Assembly (NCBI RefSeq): GCF_050948175.1
Contig: NW_027490173.1
Location: forward strand, 1,039,332-1,103,331
DNA: 64,000 nt
Source of the DNA: Xylocopa sonorina
Taxonomy: Eukaryota > Arthropoda > Insecta > Hymenoptera > Apidae
Direction of reading: 5' to 3'
In this document: positions 12,961 through 26,000 of the stretch, in pieces
Position numbering within the stretch: position 1 is the first letter of the stretch
How the letters are laid out: each line of letters starts with the position of its first letter
The notes under the pieces: generated by a model
What the model saw: only the letters and a program-made list of their open reading frames with translations
The model's database searches: none
What the model was told of the DNA's origin: nothing
Position numbers and translations under genes: made by a program

Positions 12961-15180
12961 AAGATATAATATGATTTGCGAAGTGTTATGTATTCCTCGT
13001 CTACACTTCAAATGAATGTAAATGCGACACTTCCTTGCAAGGAAATAGCGTTTGCAGATGTCTACCTATCGCAGCAATAGGGTTCTAATGCTTCTTAAAA
13101 CGCGACATCGCATCTCATTTCTATGTTTCATGGTAAGATATAATATGATTTGCGAAGTGTTATGTATTCCTCGTCTACACTTCAAACGAATGTAAATGCG
13201 ACACTTCCTTGGACGAAAATAGCGTTTGCAGATGTCTACCTATCGTAGCAATAGGGTTCTAATGCTCCTTAAAACGCGATATCGCATCTCATTTCTATGT
13301 TTCATGGCAAGATTTAGTATGATTTGCGAAGTGTTATGTATTCCGCGTCTACACTTCAAATGATTGTGAATGCGACACTTCCTTGCAAGGAAATAGCGTT
13401 TGCAGATGTCTACCTATCGCAGCAATAGGGTTCTAATGCTTCTTAAAACGCGACATCGCATCTCATTTCTATGTTTCAAGGTAAGATATAATATGATTTG
13501 CGAAGTGTTATGTATTCCTCGTCTACACTTCAAACGAATGTAAATGCGACACTTCCTTGCAAGGAAATAGCGTTTGCAGATGTCTACCTATCGTAGCAAT
13601 AGGGTTCTAATGCTCCTTAAAACGCGATATCGCATCTCATTTCTATGTTTCATGGTAAGATTTAGTATGATTTGCGAAGTGTTATGTATTCCTCGTCTAC
13701 ACTTCAAATGATTGTGAATGCGACACTTCCTTGCAAGGAAAGAGCGTTTGCAGATGTCTACGTATCGTAGCAATAGATTTTTTATGATTTTTAAAACGTG
13801 ATATCGCATCTCATTTCTATGCTTCATGGTAAGATATAATATGATTTGCGTAGTGTTATGTACTCCTCGTCTACACTTCAAATGAATGTAAATGCGACAC
13901 TTCCTTCCAAGGAAAGAGCGTTTGCAGATGTCTACGTATCGTAGCAATAGATTTCTTATGATTCTTAAAACGCGATATCGCATCTCATTTCTATGTTTCA
14001 TGGTAGGATATAATATGATTTGCGTTGTGTTATGTACTCCTCGTCTACACATCAAATGAATGTAAATGCGACACTTCCTTGAAAGGAAATAGCGTCTGCA
14101 AATGTCCAGGTATCGTAGGAATAGAGTCTTTATGATTCTTAAAACGCGATATCGCATTTCATTTCTATGTTTCATGGTAAGATATAATATGATTTGCGAA
14201 GTGTTATGTATTCCTCGTTTACACTTCAAATGAATGTGAATGCCACACTTCCTCGATAGGAAATAGCGTTTGCAGATGTCTACGTGTCGTAGCAATAGAT
14301 TTCTAATGCTTCTTAAAACGCGATATCGCATCTCATTTCCATGTTTAATGGTAAGATATAATATGATTTGCGAAGTGTTATGTATTCCTCGTCTACACTT
14401 CAAATGAATGTAAATGCGACACTTCCTTGCAAGGAAATAGCGTTTGCGGAAATCTACCTATCGTAGCAATAGGGTTCTAATGCTTCTTAAAACGCGATAT
14501 CGCATCTCATTTCTATGCTTCATGGTAAGATAAAATATGATTTGTGAAGTGTTATGTATTCCTCGTCTACACTTCAAATGAATGTAAATGCAACGCTTCC
14601 TTGCAAAGAAATAGCGTTTGCAGATGTCTACGTATCGTAGCAATAGATTTCTAATGCTTCTTAAAACGCGATATCGCATCTAATTTCTATGTTTCATGGT
14701 AAGATATAATATGATTTGCGAAGTGTTATGTATTCCTCGTCTACACTTCAAATGAATGTGAATGCGACACTTCCTCGCTAGGAAATAGCGTTTGCAGATG
14801 TCTACGTATCGTAGCAATTGATTTCTAATACTTCTTAAAACGCGATATCGCATCTCATTTCTATGCTTCATGGTAAGATATAATATGATTTGCGAAGTGT
14901 TATGTATTCCTCGTCTACACTTCAAATGAATGTAAATGCGACACTTCCTTGCAAGGAAATAGCGTTTGCAGATATCTACCTATCGTAGCAATAGGGTTCT
15001 AATGCTTCTTAAAACGCGATATCGCATCTCATTTCTATGTTTCATGATAAGATACAATATTTATTGCGAAGTGTTATGCATTCCTCGTCTACGATTCAAA
15101 CGAATGTAAACGCGACACTTCCTTGCAAGGAAATAGCGTTTGCAGATGTCTACGTATCGTAGCGATAGAGTTTTTATGAT
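12960..15180 (+). repeat. Transitional array segment with a repeated dimer
   Basis: About 13 monomers, mostly type A. A two-monomer block with 'aaaacgcgacatcgcatc' and 'ctacctatcgcagc' near 13063 recurs near 13411, 348 bp away. The first copy has an unusual 'cttggacgaaaatagcg' at about 13210 in place of the usual TTCCTTGCAAGGAA palindrome. The variant 'gatttagtatg' is shared by both copies. No clear copy of the segment as a whole is seen elsewhere in the window. Confidence 0.75.
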
Positions 15181-18100
15181 TCTTAAAACGCGATATCGCA
15201 TCTCATTTCTACGTTTCATGGTAAGATATAATATGATTTGCGAAGTGTTATGTATTCCCCGTTTACACCTCAAATGAATGTAAATGCGACACTTCCTTGC
15301 AAGGAAGTAGCGTTTGCAGATGTCTACGAATCGAAGCAATAGAGTTCAAATGCTTCTTAAAACGAGATATTGCATCTCATATCTATGTTTCATGATAAGA
15401 TATAATATTCATTGTGAAGTGTTATGCATTCCTCGTCTACGATTCAAATGAATGTAAATGCGATACTTCCTTCCAAGGAAATAGCGTTTGCAAATGTCTA
15501 CCTATCGTAGCAATAGTGCTCTAATGCTTCTTAAAACGCGATATCGCATCTCATTTCTATGTTTCATGGTAAGATATATACTATGATTTGCGAAGTATCA
15601 TGTATTCCTCGTCAACAATTCAAATGAATGTAAATGCGACACTTCCTTGCAAGGAAATAGCGTCTGCAGATGTCTACGTATCGTAGCAATAGATATCTTA
15701 TGATTCTTAAAACGCGATATCGCATCTCATTTCTATGTTTCATGGTAAGATATAATATGATTTGCGAAGTGTCATGTATTCCTCGTCTACACTTCAAATG
15801 AATGTAAATGCGACACTACCTTGCTAGGAAATAGCGTCTGCAGATATCTAGGTATCGTCGCAATAGAGTTCTAATGCTTCTTAAAACGCGATATCGCATC
15901 TCATTTCTATGTTTCATTGTAAGAAGTAATATGATTTGCGAAGTGTCATGTATTCCTCGTCTACACTTCAAATGAATGTAAATGCGACACTTCCTTGTTA
16001 GGAAATAGCGTCTGCAGATGTCTAGGTATCGTAGCAATAGAGTCCTAATGCTCCTTAAAACGCGATATCGCATCTCATTTCTACGTTTCATGGTAAGATG
16101 TAATATGATTCGCGAAGTGTTATGTATTCCTCATCTACACTTCAAATGAATGTAAATGCGACACTTCCTTGCAAGGAAATAGCGTTTGCAAATATCTACC
16201 TATCGTAGCAATAGTGTTCTAATGCATTTTAAAACGCGATATCGCATCTCATTTCTATGTTTCATGGTAAGATATAATATGATTTGTGATGTGTTATGTA
16301 TTCCTCGTTTACACCTCAAATGAATGTAAATGCGACACTTCCTTGCAAGGAAGTAGCGTTTGCAGATGTCTAGGAATCGAAGCAATACAGTTCAAATGCT
16401 TCTTAAAACGAGATATTACATCTCATATCTATATTTAATGATAAGATATACTATTCATTGCGAAGTGTTATGCATTCCTCGTCTACGATTCAAATGAATG
16501 TAAATGCGACACTTCCTTCCAAGGAAATAGCGTTTGCAAATGTCTACCTATCGTAGCAATAGTGCTCTAATGCTTCTTAAAACGCGATATCGCATCTCAT
16601 TTCTATGTTTCATGGTAAGATATATTACGATTTGCGAAGTATCATGTATTCCTCGTCAACACTTCAAATGAATGTAAATGCGACACTTCCTTGCAAGGAA
16701 ATAGCGTTTGCAGATGTCTACGTATCGTAGCAATAGATATCTTATGATACTTAAAACGCGATATCGCATCTCATTTCTATGTTTCATGGTAAGATATAAT
16801 ATGATTTGCGAAGTGTCATGTATTCCTCGTCTACACTCCAAATGAATGTAAATGCGACACTTCCTTGCAAGGAAATAGTGTTTGCAGATGTCTACGTATC
16901 GTAGCAATAGAGTTCTTATGATTCTTAAAACGCGATATCGCATCTCATTTCTATGTTTCATGGTAAGATATAATATGATTTGCGAAGTGTCATGTATTCA
17001 TCGTCTACACTTCAAATGAATGTAAATGCGACACTTCCTTGCTAGGAAATAGCGTCTGCAGATGTCTAGGAATCGTAGCAATAGAGTTCAAATGCTTCTT
17101 AAAACGAGATATTGCATCTCATATCTATGTTTCATGACAAGATATAGTATTCATTGCGAAGTGTTATGCATTCCTCGTCTACGATTCAAATGAAAGTAAA
17201 TGCGACACTTCCTTGCAAGGAAATACCGATTGCAAATGTCTACGTATCATAGCAATAGCTTTCTAATGCTTCTTAAAACGCGGTATCGCATCTCATTTCT
17301 ATGATTCATGGTAAGATATAATACGATTTGCGAAGTGTTATGTATTCCTCGTTTACACCTCAAATGAATGTAAATGCGACACTTCCTTGCAAGGAAGTAG
17401 CGTTTGCATATGTCTACGAATCGAAGCAATAGAGTTCAAATGCTTCTTAAAACGAGATATTGCATCTCATATCTATGTTTCATGATATGATATAATATTC
17501 ATTGCGAAGTGTATGCATTCCTCGTCTACGATTCAAATGAATGTAAATGCGACACTTCCTTCCAAGGAAATAGCGTTTGCAAATGTCTACCTATCGTAGC
17601 AATAGTGCTCTAATGCTTCTTAAAACGCGATATCGCATCTCATTTCTATGTTTCATGGTAAGATATAATATGATTTGCGAAGTGTCATGTACTCCTCGTC
17701 TACACTTCAAATGAATGTTAATGCGACACTTGCTTGCTAGGAAATAGCGTCTGCAGATGTCTACGTATCGTAGCAATAGAATTCAAATGATTCTCAAAAC
17801 GCGATATCGCATCTCATTTCTATGTTTCATGGTAAGATATAACATGATTTGGGAAGTGTTATGTATTCCTCGTCTACACATCAAATGAATGTGATTGCGA
17901 TACTTCCTCGCTAGGAAATAGCGTTTGCAGATATCTAACTATCGTAGCAATAGTGCTCTAATGCTTCTTAAAACGCGATATCGCATCTCATTTCTATGTT
18001 TCATGGTGAGATATATTATGATTTGCGACGTATCATGTATTCCTCGTCAACACTTCAAATGAATGTAAATGCGACACTTCCTTGCAAGGAAATAGCGTTT

Positions 18101-20544
18101 GCAGATGTCTACGTATCGTAGCAATAGATATCTTGTGATTCTTAAAACGCGATATCGCATCTCATTTCTGTGTTTCATGGTAAGATATAATATGATTTGC
18201 GAAGTGTCATGTATTCCTCGTCTACACTTCAAATGAATGTAAATGCGACACTTCCTTGCTAGGAAATAGCGTCGGCAGATATCTAGGTATCGTAGCAATA
18301 GAGTTCTAATGCTTCTTAAAACGCGATATCGCATCTCATTTCTATGTTTCATTGTAAGAAGTAATATGATTTGCGAAGTGTTATGTATTCCTCGTCTACA
18401 CTTCAAATTAATGTAAATGCGACACTTCCTTGCAAGGAAATAGCGTTTGCAAATGTCTACCTATCGTAGCAATAGAGTTCTAATGCTTCTTACAACGCGA
18501 TATCGCATCTCATTTCTATGTTTCATGGTAAGATATGATATGATTTGCGAAGTGTCATGTATTCCTCGTCTACACTTCAAATGAATGTAAATGCGACACT
18601 TCCTTGCAAGGAAATAGCGTTTGCAGATGTCTACGAGTCGAAGCAATAGAGTTCTAATGCTTCCTAAAACGCGATATCGCATCTCATTTCTATGTTTCAT
18701 TGTAAGAAGTAATATGATTTGCGAAGTGTCATGTATTCCTCGTCTACACTTCAAATTAATGTAAATGCGACACTTCCTTGCAAGGAAATAGCGTTTGCAA
18801 ATGTCTACCTGTCGTAGCAATAGAGTTCTAATGCTTCTTACAACGCGATATCGCATCTCATTTCTATGTTTCATGGTAAGATATGATATGATTTGCGAAG
18901 TGTCATGTATTCCTCGTCTACACTTCAAATGAATGTAAATGCGACACTTCCTTGCAAGGAAATAGCGTTTGCAGATGTCTACGAGTCGAAGCAATAGAGT
19001 TCTAATGCTTTTTAAAACGCGATATCGCATCTCATTTCTATGTTTCATGGAAAGATATAATATGATTTGCGAAGTGTTATGTATTCCTCGTTCACACTTC
19101 AAATGAATGTAAATGCGACACTTCCTTGCAAGGAAATAGCGTTTGCAGATGTCTACGTATCGAAACAACAGAGTTCAAATGCTTCTTAAAACGAGATATT
19201 GCATCTCATATCTATGTTTCATGACAAGATATAATATTCATTGCGAAGTGTTATGCATTCCTCGTCTACGATTCAAATGAAAGTAAATGCGACACTTCCT
19301 TGCATGGAAATAGCGTTTGCAGATGTCTACCTATCGTTGCAATAGAGTTCTAGTGCTTCTTAAAACGCGATATCGCATCTCATTTCTATGTTTCATGGTA
19401 AGATATAATATGATTTGAGAAGTGTCATGCATTCCTCGTTTACACCTCAAATGAATGTAAATGCGACACTTCCTTGCAAGGAAGTAGCGTTTGCAGATGT
19501 CTACGAATCGAAGCAATAGAGTTCAAATGCTTCTTAAAACGAGATATTGCATCTCATATCTATGTTTCATGATAAGATATAATATTCATTGCGAAGTGTT
19601 ATGCATTCCTCGTCTACGATTCAAATGAATGCAAATGCCACACTTCCTTCCAAGGAAATAGCGTTTGCAAATGTCTACCTATCGTAGCAATAGTGTTCTA
19701 ATGCTTCTTAAAACGCGATATCGCATCTCATTTCTATGTTTCATGGTAAGATATAATATGATTTGCGAAGTGTCATGTACTCCTCGTCTACACTTCAAAT
19801 GAATGTTAATGCGACACTTCCTTGCAAGGAAGTAGCGTTTGCAGATGTCTACGAATCGAAGCAATAGAGTTCAAATGCTTCTTAAAACGAGATATTGCAT
19901 CTCATATCTATGTTTCATGATAAGATATAATATGCATTGCGAAGTGTTATGCATTCCTCGTCTACGATTCAAATGAATGCAAATGCGACACTTCCTTCCA
20001 AGGAAATAGCGTTTGCAAATGTCTACCTATCGTAGCAATAGTGTTCTAATGCTTCTTAAAACGCGATATCGCATCTCATTTCTATGTTTCATGGTAAGAT
20101 ATAATATGATTTGCGCAGTGTCATGTACTCCTCGTCTACACTTCAAATGAATGTTAATGCGACACTTCCTTGCTAGGAAATAGCGTCTGCAGATATCTAG
20201 GTATCGTAGCAATAGAGTCCTAATGCTCCTTAAAACGCGATATTGCATCTCATTTCTACGTTTCATGGTAAGATGTAATATGATTCGCGAAGTGTTATGT
20301 ATTCCTCATCTACACTTCAAATGAATGTAAATGCGACACTTCCTTGCAAGGAAATAGCGTTTGCAAATATCTACCTATCGTAGCAATAGTGTTCTAATGC
20401 ATTTTAAAACGCGATATCGCATCACATTTCTATGTTTCATGGTAAGATATAATATGATTTGCGAAGTGTTATGTATTCCTCGTCTACACTTCAAATGAAT
20501 GTAAATGCCACACTTCCTTGCAAGGAAATAGCGTTTGCAGATGT

Positions 20545-20557
20545 CTACGTATCGTAG
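20545..20557. repeat. Inverted repeat CTACG-TAT-CGTAG (example)
   Basis: Thirteen-base dyad at monomer positions 15-27 in monomers with g at position 19. Variants with altered spacer (ttt, tag) keep the arms. Common variants 'ctacctatcgtag', 'ctaggtatcgtag' and 'ctacgtatcgaa' break them, so the element is less constant than the 158-171 palindrome. Confidence 0.65.
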
Positions 20558-20704
20558 CAATAGAGTTCATATGATTCTTAAAACGCGATATCGCATCTCA
20601 TTTCTATGTTTCATGGTAAGATATAATATGATTTGCGAAGTGTCATGTATTCCTCGTCTACACTTCAAATGAATGTAAGTGCGACACTTCCTTGCAAGGA
20701 AATA

Positions 20705-20878
20705 GCGTTTGCACATGTCTACGCATCGAAACAATAGAGTTCAAATGCTTCTTAAAACAAGATATTGCATTTCATATCTATGTTTCATGACAAGATATAG
20801 TATTCATTGCGAAGTGTTATGCATTCCTCGTCTACGATTCAAATGAAAGTAAATGCGACACTTCCTTGCAAGGAAACA
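20705..20878 (+). repeat. Extra monomer present only in duplication copy 1
   Basis: This B-like monomer begins 'gcgtttgcacatgtctacg' and contains 'aaaacaagatattgcatttc'. Nearly the same monomer recurs 348 bp later, starting near 21053. Copy 2 has only one equivalent, near 28711. Landmark offsets between the copies drop from 7832 to 7658 bp exactly across this unit, a change of one monomer. It was gained in copy 1 or lost in copy 2 after the large duplication, as expected from unequal exchange. Confidence 0.85.
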
Positions 20879-22846
20879 GCGTTTGCAGATGTCTACCTAT
20901 CGTAGCAATAGAGTTCTAATGCTTCTTAAAACGCGATATCGCATCTCATTTCTCGGTTTCATGGTAAGATATAATATGATTTGCGAAGTGTTATGTATTC
21001 CTCGTCTACACTTCAAATGAATGTAAGTGCGACACTTCCTTGCAAGGAAATAGCGTTTGCACATGTCTACGCATCGAAACAATAGAGTTCAAATGCTTCT
21101 TAAAACAAGATATTGCATTTCATATCTATGTTTCATGACAAGATATAGTATTCATTGCGAAGTGTTATGCATTCCTCGTCTACGATTCAAATGAAAGTAA
21201 ATGCGACACTTCCTTGCATGGAAATAGCGTTTGCAGATGTCTACCTATCGTAGCAATAGAGTTCTAATGCTTCTTAAAACGCGATATCGCATCTCATTTC
21301 TATGTTTCATGGTAAGATATAATATGATTTGCGAAGTGTCATGCATTCCTCGTTTACACCTCAAATGAATGTAAATGCGACACTTCCTTGCAAGGAAGTA
21401 GCGTTTGCAGATGTCTACGAATCGAAGCAATAGAGTTCAAATGCTTCTTAAAACGAGATATTGCATCTCATATCTATGTTTCATGATAGGATATAATATT
21501 CATTGCGAAGTGTTATGTATTCCTCGTCTACGATTCAAATGAATGTAAGTGCGACACTTCCTTGCAAGGAAATAGCGTTTGCAGATGTCTACGTTTCGTA
21601 GCAATAGAGTTCTTATGATTCTTAAAACGCGATATCGCACCTCATTTCTATGTTTCATGGTAAGATATATTATGATTTGCGAAGTATCATGTATTCCTCG
21701 TCAACACTTCAAATGAATGTAAATGCGACACTTCCTTGTAAGGAAATAGCGTTTGCAGATGTCTACGTATCGTAGCAATAGAGTTCTAATGCTTCTTAAG
21801 ACGCAATATCGCATCTCATTTCTATGTTTCATGATAAGATATAATATTCATTGCGAAGTGTTATGCATTCCTCGCCTACGATTCAAATGAATGCAAATGC
21901 GACACTTCCTTCCAAGGAAATAGCGTTTGCAAATGTCTACCTATCGTAGCAATAGTGTTCTAATGCTTCTTAAAACGCGATATCGCATCTCATTTCTATG
22001 TTTCATGGTAAGATATAATATGATTTGCGAAGTGTCATGTACTCCTCGTCTACACTTCAAATGAATGTTAATGCGACACTTCCTTGCTAGGAAATAGCGT
22101 CTGCAGATGTCTACGTATCGTAGCAATAGAATTCAAATGATTCTTAAAACGCGATATCGCATCTCATTTCTATGTTTCATGGTAAGATATAACATGATTT
22201 GCGAAGTGTTATGTATTCCTCGTCTACACATCAAATGAATGTGATTGCGATACTTCCTCGCTAGGAAATAGCGTTTGCAGATATCTACGTATCGTAGCAA
22301 TAGCTTTCTAATGCTTCTTAAAACGCGATATCGCGTCTCATTTCTATGTTTCATGGTAAGATATAATATGATTTGCGAAGTGTTATGTATTCCTCGTCTA
22401 CACTTCAAATGAATGTAAATGCCACACTTCCTTGCAAGGAAATAGCGTTTGCAGATGTCTACCTATCGTAGCAATAGAGTTCTAGTGCTTCTTAAAACGC
22501 GATATCGCATCTCATTTCTATGTTTCATGGTAAGATATAATATGATTTGCGAAGTGTCATGCATTCCTCGTCTACACTTCAACTGAATGTAAATGAGACA
22601 CTTCCTTGCTAGGAAATAGCGTCTGCAGATATCTACGTATCGTAGCAATAGAATTCAAATGATTCTTAAAACGCGATATCGCATCTCATTTCTATGTTTC
22701 ATGGTAGGATATAACATGATTTGCGAAGTGTCATGTATTCCTCGTCTACACTTCAAATGAATGTAAATGCGACACTTCCTTGCAAGGAAATAGCGTTTGC
22801 AGATGTCTACCTATCGTAGCAATAGAGTTCTAATGCTTCTTAAAAC

Positions 22847-22856
22847 GCGATATCGC
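22847..22856. repeat. 10-bp palindrome GCGATATCGC (type A, example)
   Basis: Perfect palindrome at monomer positions 55-64, with an EcoRV site in the middle, in most type A monomers. In type B the C56A and C62T changes destroy it and create a different dyad shifted by a few bases (positions 55-69). Confidence 0.8.
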
Positions 22857-22898
22857 ATCTCATTTCTATGTTTCATGGCAAGATATAATATGATTTGC

Positions 22899-22928
22899 GA
22901 AGTGTTATGTATTCCTCGTCTACACTTC
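22899..22928. repeat. Inverted arms GAAGTGT / ACACTTC (example)
   Basis: Seven-base complementary arms at monomer positions 107-113 and 130-136 with a 16-base spacer. A second copy of ACACTTC lies at 154-160 (22946-22952 here). In type B the 130-136 arm becomes ACGATTC and no longer pairs, but the 154-160 arm remains. Short arms like these can arise by chance, so significance is unclear. Confidence 0.5.
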
Positions 22929-22949
22929 AAATGAATGTAAATGCGACAC

Positions 22950-22963
22950 TTCCTTGCAAGGAA
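22950..22963. repeat. 14-bp palindrome TTCCTTGCAAGGAA (example)
   Basis: A perfect 14-bp palindrome at monomer positions 158-171, present in most monomers; this is one instance. Variants mostly alter the centre (ttgctagg, ttccaagg, ttacaagg, tcgctagg, ttgcatgg), and the outer TTCC and GGAA are rarely changed. It could be a protein-binding dyad, but nothing here shows that. It does not fit the CENP-B box pattern NTTCGNNNNANNCGGGN. Confidence 0.75.
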
Positions 22964-23009
22964 ATAGCGTTTGCAAATATATACCTATCGTAGCAATAGT
23001 GTTCTAATG

Positions 23010-26000
23010 CATTTTATAACGCGATATCGCATCTCATTTCTATGTTTCATGGTAAGATATAATATGATCTGCGAAGTGTTATGTATTCCCCGTTTACACC
23101 TCAAATGAATGTAAATGCGACACTTCCTTGCAAGGAAGTAGCGTTTGCAGATGTCTACGAATCGAAGCAATAGAGTTCAAATGCTTCCTAAAACGAGATA
23201 TTGCATCTCATATCTATGTTTCATGATAAGATATAATATTCATTGCGAAGTGTTATGCATTCCTCGTCTACGATTCAAATGAATGTAAATGCGATACTTC
23301 CTTCCAAGGAAATAGCGTTTGCAAATGTCTACCTATCGTAGCAATAGTGCTCTAATGCTTCTTAAAACGCGATATCGCATCTCATTTCTATGTTTCATGG
23401 TAAGATATATACTATGATTTGCGAAGTATCATGTATTCCTCGTCAACAATTCAAATGAATGTAAATGCGACACTTCCTTGCAAGGAAATAGCGTCTGCAG
23501 ATGTCTACGTATCGTAGCAATAGATATCTTATGATTCTTAAAACGCGATATCGCATCTCATTTCTATGTTTCATGGTAAGATATAATATGATTTGCGAAG
23601 TGTCATGTATTCCTCGTCTACACTTCAAATGAATGTAAATGCGACACTACCTTGCTAGGAAATAGCGTCTGCAGATATCTAGGTATCGTCGCAATAGAGA
23701 TCTAATGCTTCTTAAAACGCGATATCGCATCTCATTTCTATGTTTCATTGTAAGAAGTAATATGATTTGCGAAGTGTCATGTATTCCTCGTCTACACTTC
23801 AAATGAATGTAAATGCGACACTTCCTTGTTAGGAAATAGCGTCTGCAGATGTCTAGGTATCGTAGCAATAGAGTCCTAATGCTCCTTAAAACGCGATATC
23901 GCATCTCATTTCTACGTTTCATGGTAAGATGTAATATGATTCGCGAAGTGTTATGTATTCCTCATCTACACTTCAAATGAATGTAAATGCGACACTTCCT
24001 TGCAAGGAAATAGCGTTTGCAAATATCTACCTATCGTAGCAATAGTGTTCTAATGCATTTTAAAACGCGATATCGCATCTCATTTCTATGTTTCATGGTA
24101 AGATATAATATGATTTGTGATGTGTTATGTATTCCTCGTTTACACCTCAAATGAATGTAAATGCGACACTTCCTTGCAAGGAAGTAGCGTTTGCAGATGT
24201 CTAGGAATCGAAGCAATACAGTTCAAATGCTTCTTAAAACGAGATATTACATCTCATATCTATATTTAATGATAAGATATAATATTCATTGCGAAGTGTT
24301 ATGCATTCCTCGTCTACGATTCAAATGAATGTAAATGCGACACTTCCTTCCAAGGAAATAGCGTTTGCAAATGTCTACCTATCGTAGCAATAGTGCTCTA
24401 ATGCTTCTTAAAACGCGATATCGCATCTCATTTCTATGTTTCATGGTAAGATATATTATGATTTGCGAAGTATCATGTATTCCTCGTCAACACTTCAAAT
24501 GAATGTAAATGCGACACTTCCTTGCAAGGAAATAGCGTTTGCAGATGTCTACGTATCGTAGCAATAGATATCTTATGATACTTAAAACGCGATATCGCAT
24601 CTCATTTCTATGTTTCATGGTAAGATATAATATGATTTGCGAAGTGTCATGTATTCCTCGTCTACACTCCAAATGAATGTAAATGCGACACTTCCTTGCA
24701 AGGAAATAGTGTTTGCAGATGTCTACGTATCGTAGCAATAGAGTTCTTATGATTCTTAAAACGCGATATCGCATCTCATTTCTATGTTTCATGGTAAGAC
24801 ATAATATGATTTGCGAAGTGTCATGTATTCATCGTCTACACTTCAAATGAATGTAAATGCGACACTTCCTTGCTAGGAAATAGCGTCTGCAGATGTCTAG
24901 GAATCGTAGCAATAGAGTTCAAATGCTTCTTAAAACGAGATATTGCATCTCATATCTATGTTTCATGACAAGATATAGTATTCATTGCGAAGTGTTATGC
25001 ATTCCTCGTCTACGATTCAAATGAAAGTAAATGCGACACTTCCTTGCAAGGAAATACCGTTTGCAAATGTCTACGTATCATAGCAATAGCTTTCTAATGC
25101 TTCTTAAAACGCGGTATCGCATCTCATTTCTATGATTCATGGTAAGATATAATACGATTTGCGAAGTGTTATGTATTCCTCGTTTACACCTCAAATGAAT
25201 GTAAATGCGACACTTCCTTGCAAGGAAGTAGCGTTTGCATATGTCTACGAATCGAAGCAATAGAGTTCAAATGCTTCTTAAAACGAGATATTGCATCTCA
25301 TATCTATGTTTCATGATATGATATAATATTCATTGCGAAGTGTTATGCATTCCTCGTCTACGATTCAAATGAATGTAAATGCGACACTTCCTTCCAAGGA
25401 AATAGCGTTTGCAAATGTCTACCTATCGTAGCAATAGTGCTCTAATGCTTCTTAAAACGCGATATCGCATCTCATTTCTATGTTTCATGGTAAGATATAA
25501 TATGATTTGCGAAGTGTCATGTACTCCTCGTCTACACTTCAAATGAATGTTAATGCGACACTTGCTTGCTAGGAAATAGCGTCTGCAGATGTCTACGTAT
25601 CGTAGCAATAGAATTCAAATGATTCTCAAAACGCGATATCGCATCTCATTTCTATGTTTCATGGTAAGATATAACATGATTTGGGAAGTGTTATGTATTC
25701 CTCGTCTACACATCAAATGAATGTGATTGCGATACTTCCTCGCTAGGAAATAGCGTTTGCAGATATCTAACTATCGTAGCAATAGTGCTCTAATGCTTCT
25801 TAAAACGCGATATCGCATCTCATTTCTATGTTTCATGGTAAGATATATTATGATTTGCGACGTATCATGTATTCCTCGTCAACATTTCAAATGAATGTAA
25901 ATGCGACACTTCCTTGCAAGGAAATAGCGTTTGCAGATGTCTACGTATCGTAGCAATAGATATCTTGTGATTCTTAAAACGCGATATCGCATCTCATTTC

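Larger units (their letters stand above)
22793..22966 (+). repeat. Representative type A monomer (174 bp)
   Basis: This monomer is close to the type A consensus and defines the phase used throughout. Type A carries GCGATATCGC (positions 55-64, containing an EcoRV site GATATC), 'catttctatg' (69-78), 'catggtaag' (82-90; here 'ggcaag'), 'atatgatttgcg' (97-107), 'atgtattcc' (115-123) and 'ctacacttc' (128-136). Compared with the window-wide majority it differs at position 19 (c for g) and 87 (c for t). Type A is the most frequent subtype and dominates the first 13 kb. Confidence 0.9.
15180..22970 (+). repeat. 7.8-kb tandem segmental duplication, copy 1
   Basis: About 45 monomers that match the next ~7.6 kb. 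Corresponding landmarks lie 7831 bp apart at the start ('tgtattccccgttt' near 15250 and 23081), 7832 bp after a 1-bp deletion near 17510, and 7658 bp after one extra monomer at 20705-20878. Shared rare variants include a 176-bp monomer (start 15484 against 23315), 'cttacaacgcg', 'gtaagaagtaatatg' and 'tctcggtttc'. By eye the copies differ at only a handful of positions per kilobase or fewer. The left edge is uncertain by about 100 bp. Confidence 0.9.

Noticed and set aside
22950..22963. CENP-B box at the TTCCTTGCAAGGAA element
   Set aside because: The box requires NTTCG at one end and CGGG at the other; here the sequence is TTCCT...AGGAA, so the essential CG dinucleotides are absent.
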